The notes beneath the pieces are model-generated. The model was not told where the DNA came from and searched no databases. It saw only the letters and a list, made by a program, of their open reading frames with translations. 64,000 bases of DNA from Gracilaria domingensis (Eukaryota > Rhodophyta > Florideophyceae > Gracilariales > Gracilariaceae). The position numbers and the translations under genes are program-made. Positions 61,825 to 64,000 of this stretch are shown here, piece by piece; within the stretch, counting starts at the first letter, position 1; every line of letters starts with the position of its first letter. The stretch lies in NCBI GenBank assembly GCA_022539475.1, contig VCMS01000099.1, forward strand, positions 1 through 64,000, written 5' to 3'.

Positions 61825-62865
61825 ATGCCCACAATCTCCGCTCCTGCGTGGCGTGGCGCCGCCCTTGCGGCTGCCTTTGCTTCCGGCGCCGCGCTTACCC
61901 ATCTCTACCATCGGCGAAAGTCGCGCCTCCTCCCCACCGACTCTGAAGCTACCCGCCAGCTACCACCCAGTTCCCTTCTCGCCGCCATCGAGCTCGGCGG
62001 CACCTCATGTCGCGCCGCGATAGCGTTTTCCGATGATCCCACCAAGTTGGTCGACTCTGCTGAGGTACGTACCACCGATCCTCACACAACGCTTTCCTTC
62101 CTCGTGCGCTTCCTGCGCACCCACGCGCCGTTTGTCGCGCTCGGTGTCGCGTCCTTTGGTCCTTTAGACCTTGACAGCTCGTCTCCGACCTACGGATATA
62201 TCTCGTCCACCAACAAACCGGGCTGGCGATACACCGACGTTCTGTCCTTTTTCCAACAGTTCAATGTCCCTATCGCTTTTGATACAGATGTCAATGCGCC
62301 TGCTTTGGCCGAGCTGCGTTACGGAAATCACGTCGGCGATAGCTGTGCATATATCACAGTTGGTACAGGGATTGGCGTTGGAATGGTTGTCGACGGCAAA
62401 CCAATACACGGCCTTGTGCACCCAGAAGGAGGCCATATCATGCCGCTCAGAAAGCAACTGGATCACTACGTTGGTTGCCTCGCTGATCAACCCTTTTCCG
62501 TTGAATCCATGGCCTGTGCGAAAGCGTGTGCTGATCGAGCGGGCGTTGAACCTGGCAATCTGCCTTCAGTGTCCGACGACCATCCGGCGTGGGATGATGT
62601 GGCGTACTATCTTGCACAGCTTTGTTATTCCATTTGCATGATTGCGTCGCCGCATGTGATTGTTTTATCTGGCGGAGTGATGAAGAGAAGCTCGTTGTTT
62701 GATAAGATCCGCGCGCATTTCGTCAAAATCAACAATGATTATCTGCCCATTGATAGGCTCACCAAAGATATCGACAAGTACATTGTGCAAAGTGAATACG
62801 GTAACAACATGGGCATCATCGGTGCCGTGGAACTTGCTCGGCGAGCAGCGCTTGGAATAAAGTGA
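61825..62865 (+). CDS. ROK-family sugar kinase (fructokinase-like) with N-terminal membrane anchor
   Basis: 346 aa from ATG 61825 (MPTISAPAWR). A hydrophobic segment RGAALAAAFASGAALTHLY near the N-terminus is followed by Arg/Lys, so it may be a membrane anchor or targeting signal. The kinase part begins AAIELGGTSCRAAIA, the ATP-phosphate loop. It continues with SFGPLDL, the sugar-binding and catalytic FDTDVNAPALAELRYG (Asp base in DTDVNA), AYITVGTGIGVGMV and HPEGGHIMP, and VIVLSGGVM near the end. This resembles bacterial ROK fructokinases. The usual zinc Cys cluster after GGH is only partly present (one Cys in HYVGCLA). Sugar specificity is not fixed by sequence. A bacterial origin is possible. 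It is convergent with the RAD51 paralog, 8 bp apart. Confidence 0.85.
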   Translation: MPTISAPAWRGAALAAAFASGAALTHLYHRRKSRLLPTDSEATRQLPPSSLLAAIELGGTSCRAAIAFSDDPTKLVDSAEVRTTDPHTTLSFLVRFLRTHAPFVALGVASFGPLDLDSSSPTYGYISSTNKPGWRYTDVLSFFQQFNVPIAFDTDVNAPALAELRYGNHVGDSCAYITVGTGIGVGMVVDGKPIHGLVHPEGGHIMPLRKQLDHYVGCLADQPFSVESMACAKACADRAGVEPGNLPSVSDDHPAWDDVAYYLAQLCYSICMIASPHVIVLSGGVMKRSSLFDKIRAHFVKINNDYLPIDRLTKDIDKYIVQSEYGNNMGIIGAVELARRAALGIK

Positions 62866-62873
62866 TATGTTCG

Positions 62874-63824
62874 CTAAGATGGTGCCGCTTGCTGAGTGTA
62901 TTGAGTGTGCTCAACGTCGTTGTCAGTGATGCCGTTGTCGGTGATGAGCACCGAGAAGCTGCAAGTTGCAGCCCTTTTGGAACTCTTGGTGATGCAAATC
63001 TCCAGACGTTCTTCATGCGTTTCCACACGCTTCAAGAGCAATTGCTCGTCAACAAACGCACTCCAGATGTTTCCCAGAGCAGGACGAGTAGCATTGTCCA
63101 CCACTCTGTTGGTGAGCAAAACGGTGGCAGAGGACAGCGTGACGAATTGATTAATACTCGCAGTAAGATGTTGCATTGCGGCGTGGCCGCTCCACCCGGC
63201 GGATCCCTTGAGACCAAGTATGGGTGCAAGCAACGCCGCCGGAGAGTCGAATACCAACAACCGAGGCTTCGGTACGGTGGACAGTGGGTGATACTGCGAC
63301 GAAAGACGGGCAATTTCGCGAAGCGCTTGCGACACACTGCACACGGATATGACGGTGAGACGGGCGGGGCACGCTAATCGAGCAACGGCGGTCTGCACCT
63401 GCCATCGACCGGCACAAGTGTCAATCCACACGACGTGGTGCGCGTGACGAAGAGCGGCGGCCACAAGACTGACGCATATGAGCGTCTTCCCAGCCAGCGA
63501 GCGACCGCACAGCTGAATGACCGAACGAGACGACAGAGCGACGTGGGCGTCGAAAACAGCGCTTCCGGTGAACACGGGCGATAGGGCGACGGGCAACGGC
63601 GATGCTCTGGTGGCGAGGGTGTGGATGGCGTGCAGCGCCTCTTGAACCACGGCGGGGGCAAGAGAGGGGTGCGGGCGGTCCGAAGGACGACTGAGCAACG
63701 ACTCCACCGATTCGTCTGCCTCGCGCAGCGCGGCGAGAGTGCCCGGCGAGAGCGATAACTGCTCCAGACGCATTGCGCCACCGCCCTCGTCGCGCACGGC
63801 CCCGCTGAGAAACTGCGGCTGCAC
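62874..63824 (-). CDS. RAD51 paralog (RAD51D-like)
   Basis: 316 aa, RecA-fold protein for homologous recombination. The N-terminal helical segment (MRLEQLSLSPGTLAALREAD, residues about 18-37) fits the short N-domain of RAD51 paralogs. Walker A is GRSLAGKT (in SVIQLCGRSLAGKTLICVSL), a divergent form of GPxGxGKT. Walker B is RLLVFDSP. VLLTNRVVDNATRPALGNIWS, then FVDEQLLLKRV, match the loop region and core strand of RAD51D/XRCC2 types. The sequence is more divergent than a true RAD51, and the assignment to RAD51D rather than XRCC2 or RAD51B/C is moderate. Expected to act in a paralog complex that helps RAD51 filaments. Start: first Met, or Met18 (MRLEQ). Confidence 0.7.
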   Translation of the reverse strand: MQPQFLSGAVRDEGGGAMRLEQLSLSPGTLAALREADESVESLLSRPSDRPHPSLAPAVVQEALHAIHTLATRASPLPVALSPVFTGSAVFDAHVALSSRSVIQLCGRSLAGKTLICVSLVAAALRHAHHVVWIDTCAGRWQVQTAVARLACPARLTVISVCSVSQALREIARLSSQYHPLSTVPKPRLLVFDSPAALLAPILGLKGSAGWSGHAAMQHLTASINQFVTLSSATVLLTNRVVDNATRPALGNIWSAFVDEQLLLKRVETHEERLEICITKSSKRAATCSFSVLITDNGITDNDVEHTQYTQQAAPS

Positions 63825-64000
63825 ACTCCCGAAAAGAACGTATTGGAGTCACGTGAATGCGTGACCGTGACGCCGCTTATCATCACAGTGATGGGGCGAT
63901 GGCGCGAGGGGGCGATGCTTGTGGCACCGCAGCTGACAGCTTCTTCTTGCTCGCCGCCGCTCGAAGGTGAGGGCGCGGACGCTGGCAGCGTTGATTTGAC
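63825..64000. other. Window edge, upstream of RAD51 paralog
   Basis: Short divergent promoter with CACGTGA at 63850-63856. Nothing else can be said. Confidence 0.4.

Overview
The window looks like nuclear DNA of a photosynthetic eukaryote, most likely a red alga (this placement is inference). Supporting signs are two CCT-domain genes, a phytyl ester synthase-type plastid lipid enzyme, a eukaryotic initiator tRNA-Met, and mostly intronless genes. The few introns I can place are about 86-101 bases with GT..AG ends. Gypsy-type, CACTA/Plavaka-like and LINE-like remnants fill the spaces between genes.

Layout. 1-20.6 kb is gene-poor. It holds a decayed Notchless/NLE1 gene (2613-4100), a long GC-rich stretch, an array of very long palindromes with a 110-bp period (7529-7953), a decayed transposase (9.6-11.3 kb), a tandem duplication interrupted by a foldback hairpin (11.9-12.75 kb), and a Ty3/gypsy element on the minus strand (13.4 kb to beyond 18.4 kb) with intact gag but broken pol and no integrase core. 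Two unrecognised ORFs follow (19.3-20.3 kb).

20.6-31.8 kb holds a 15-repeat ankyrin gene, a SAM-dependent methyltransferase, a three-exon coiled-coil gene, a CCT-domain gene and a LINE-like fragment. 31.8-45.5 kb holds a DUF4211-like gene with an RG tract, RRP12, three more LINE-like fragments around an ATTGCAAT-rich patch, DNA ligase IV, a three-exon gene for ribosomal protein eL29, the tRNA, and a second CCT gene.

45.7-64 kb is the densest part. It holds a fusion of a gamma-glutamylcyclotransferase-like domain to a phytyl ester synthase, a bZIP gene with an upstream ORF overlapping its start, a photolyase/animal-type cryptochrome, a CPA2 antiporter, frataxin, a TBC Rab-GAP, a two-exon phosphomannomutase, a ROK sugar kinase and a RAD51 paralog.

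Function. The genes are ordinary housekeeping functions with no operon-like logic: ribosome biogenesis (RRP12, eL29, decayed Notchless), genome maintenance (LIG4, RAD51 paralog, photolyase), plastid lipid and sugar metabolism, and transcription control (two CCT, one bZIP). The most unusual items are the palindrome array with compensatory arm changes, the GGCT-PES fusion, and the many unrelated foldback hairpins in non-coding DNA.
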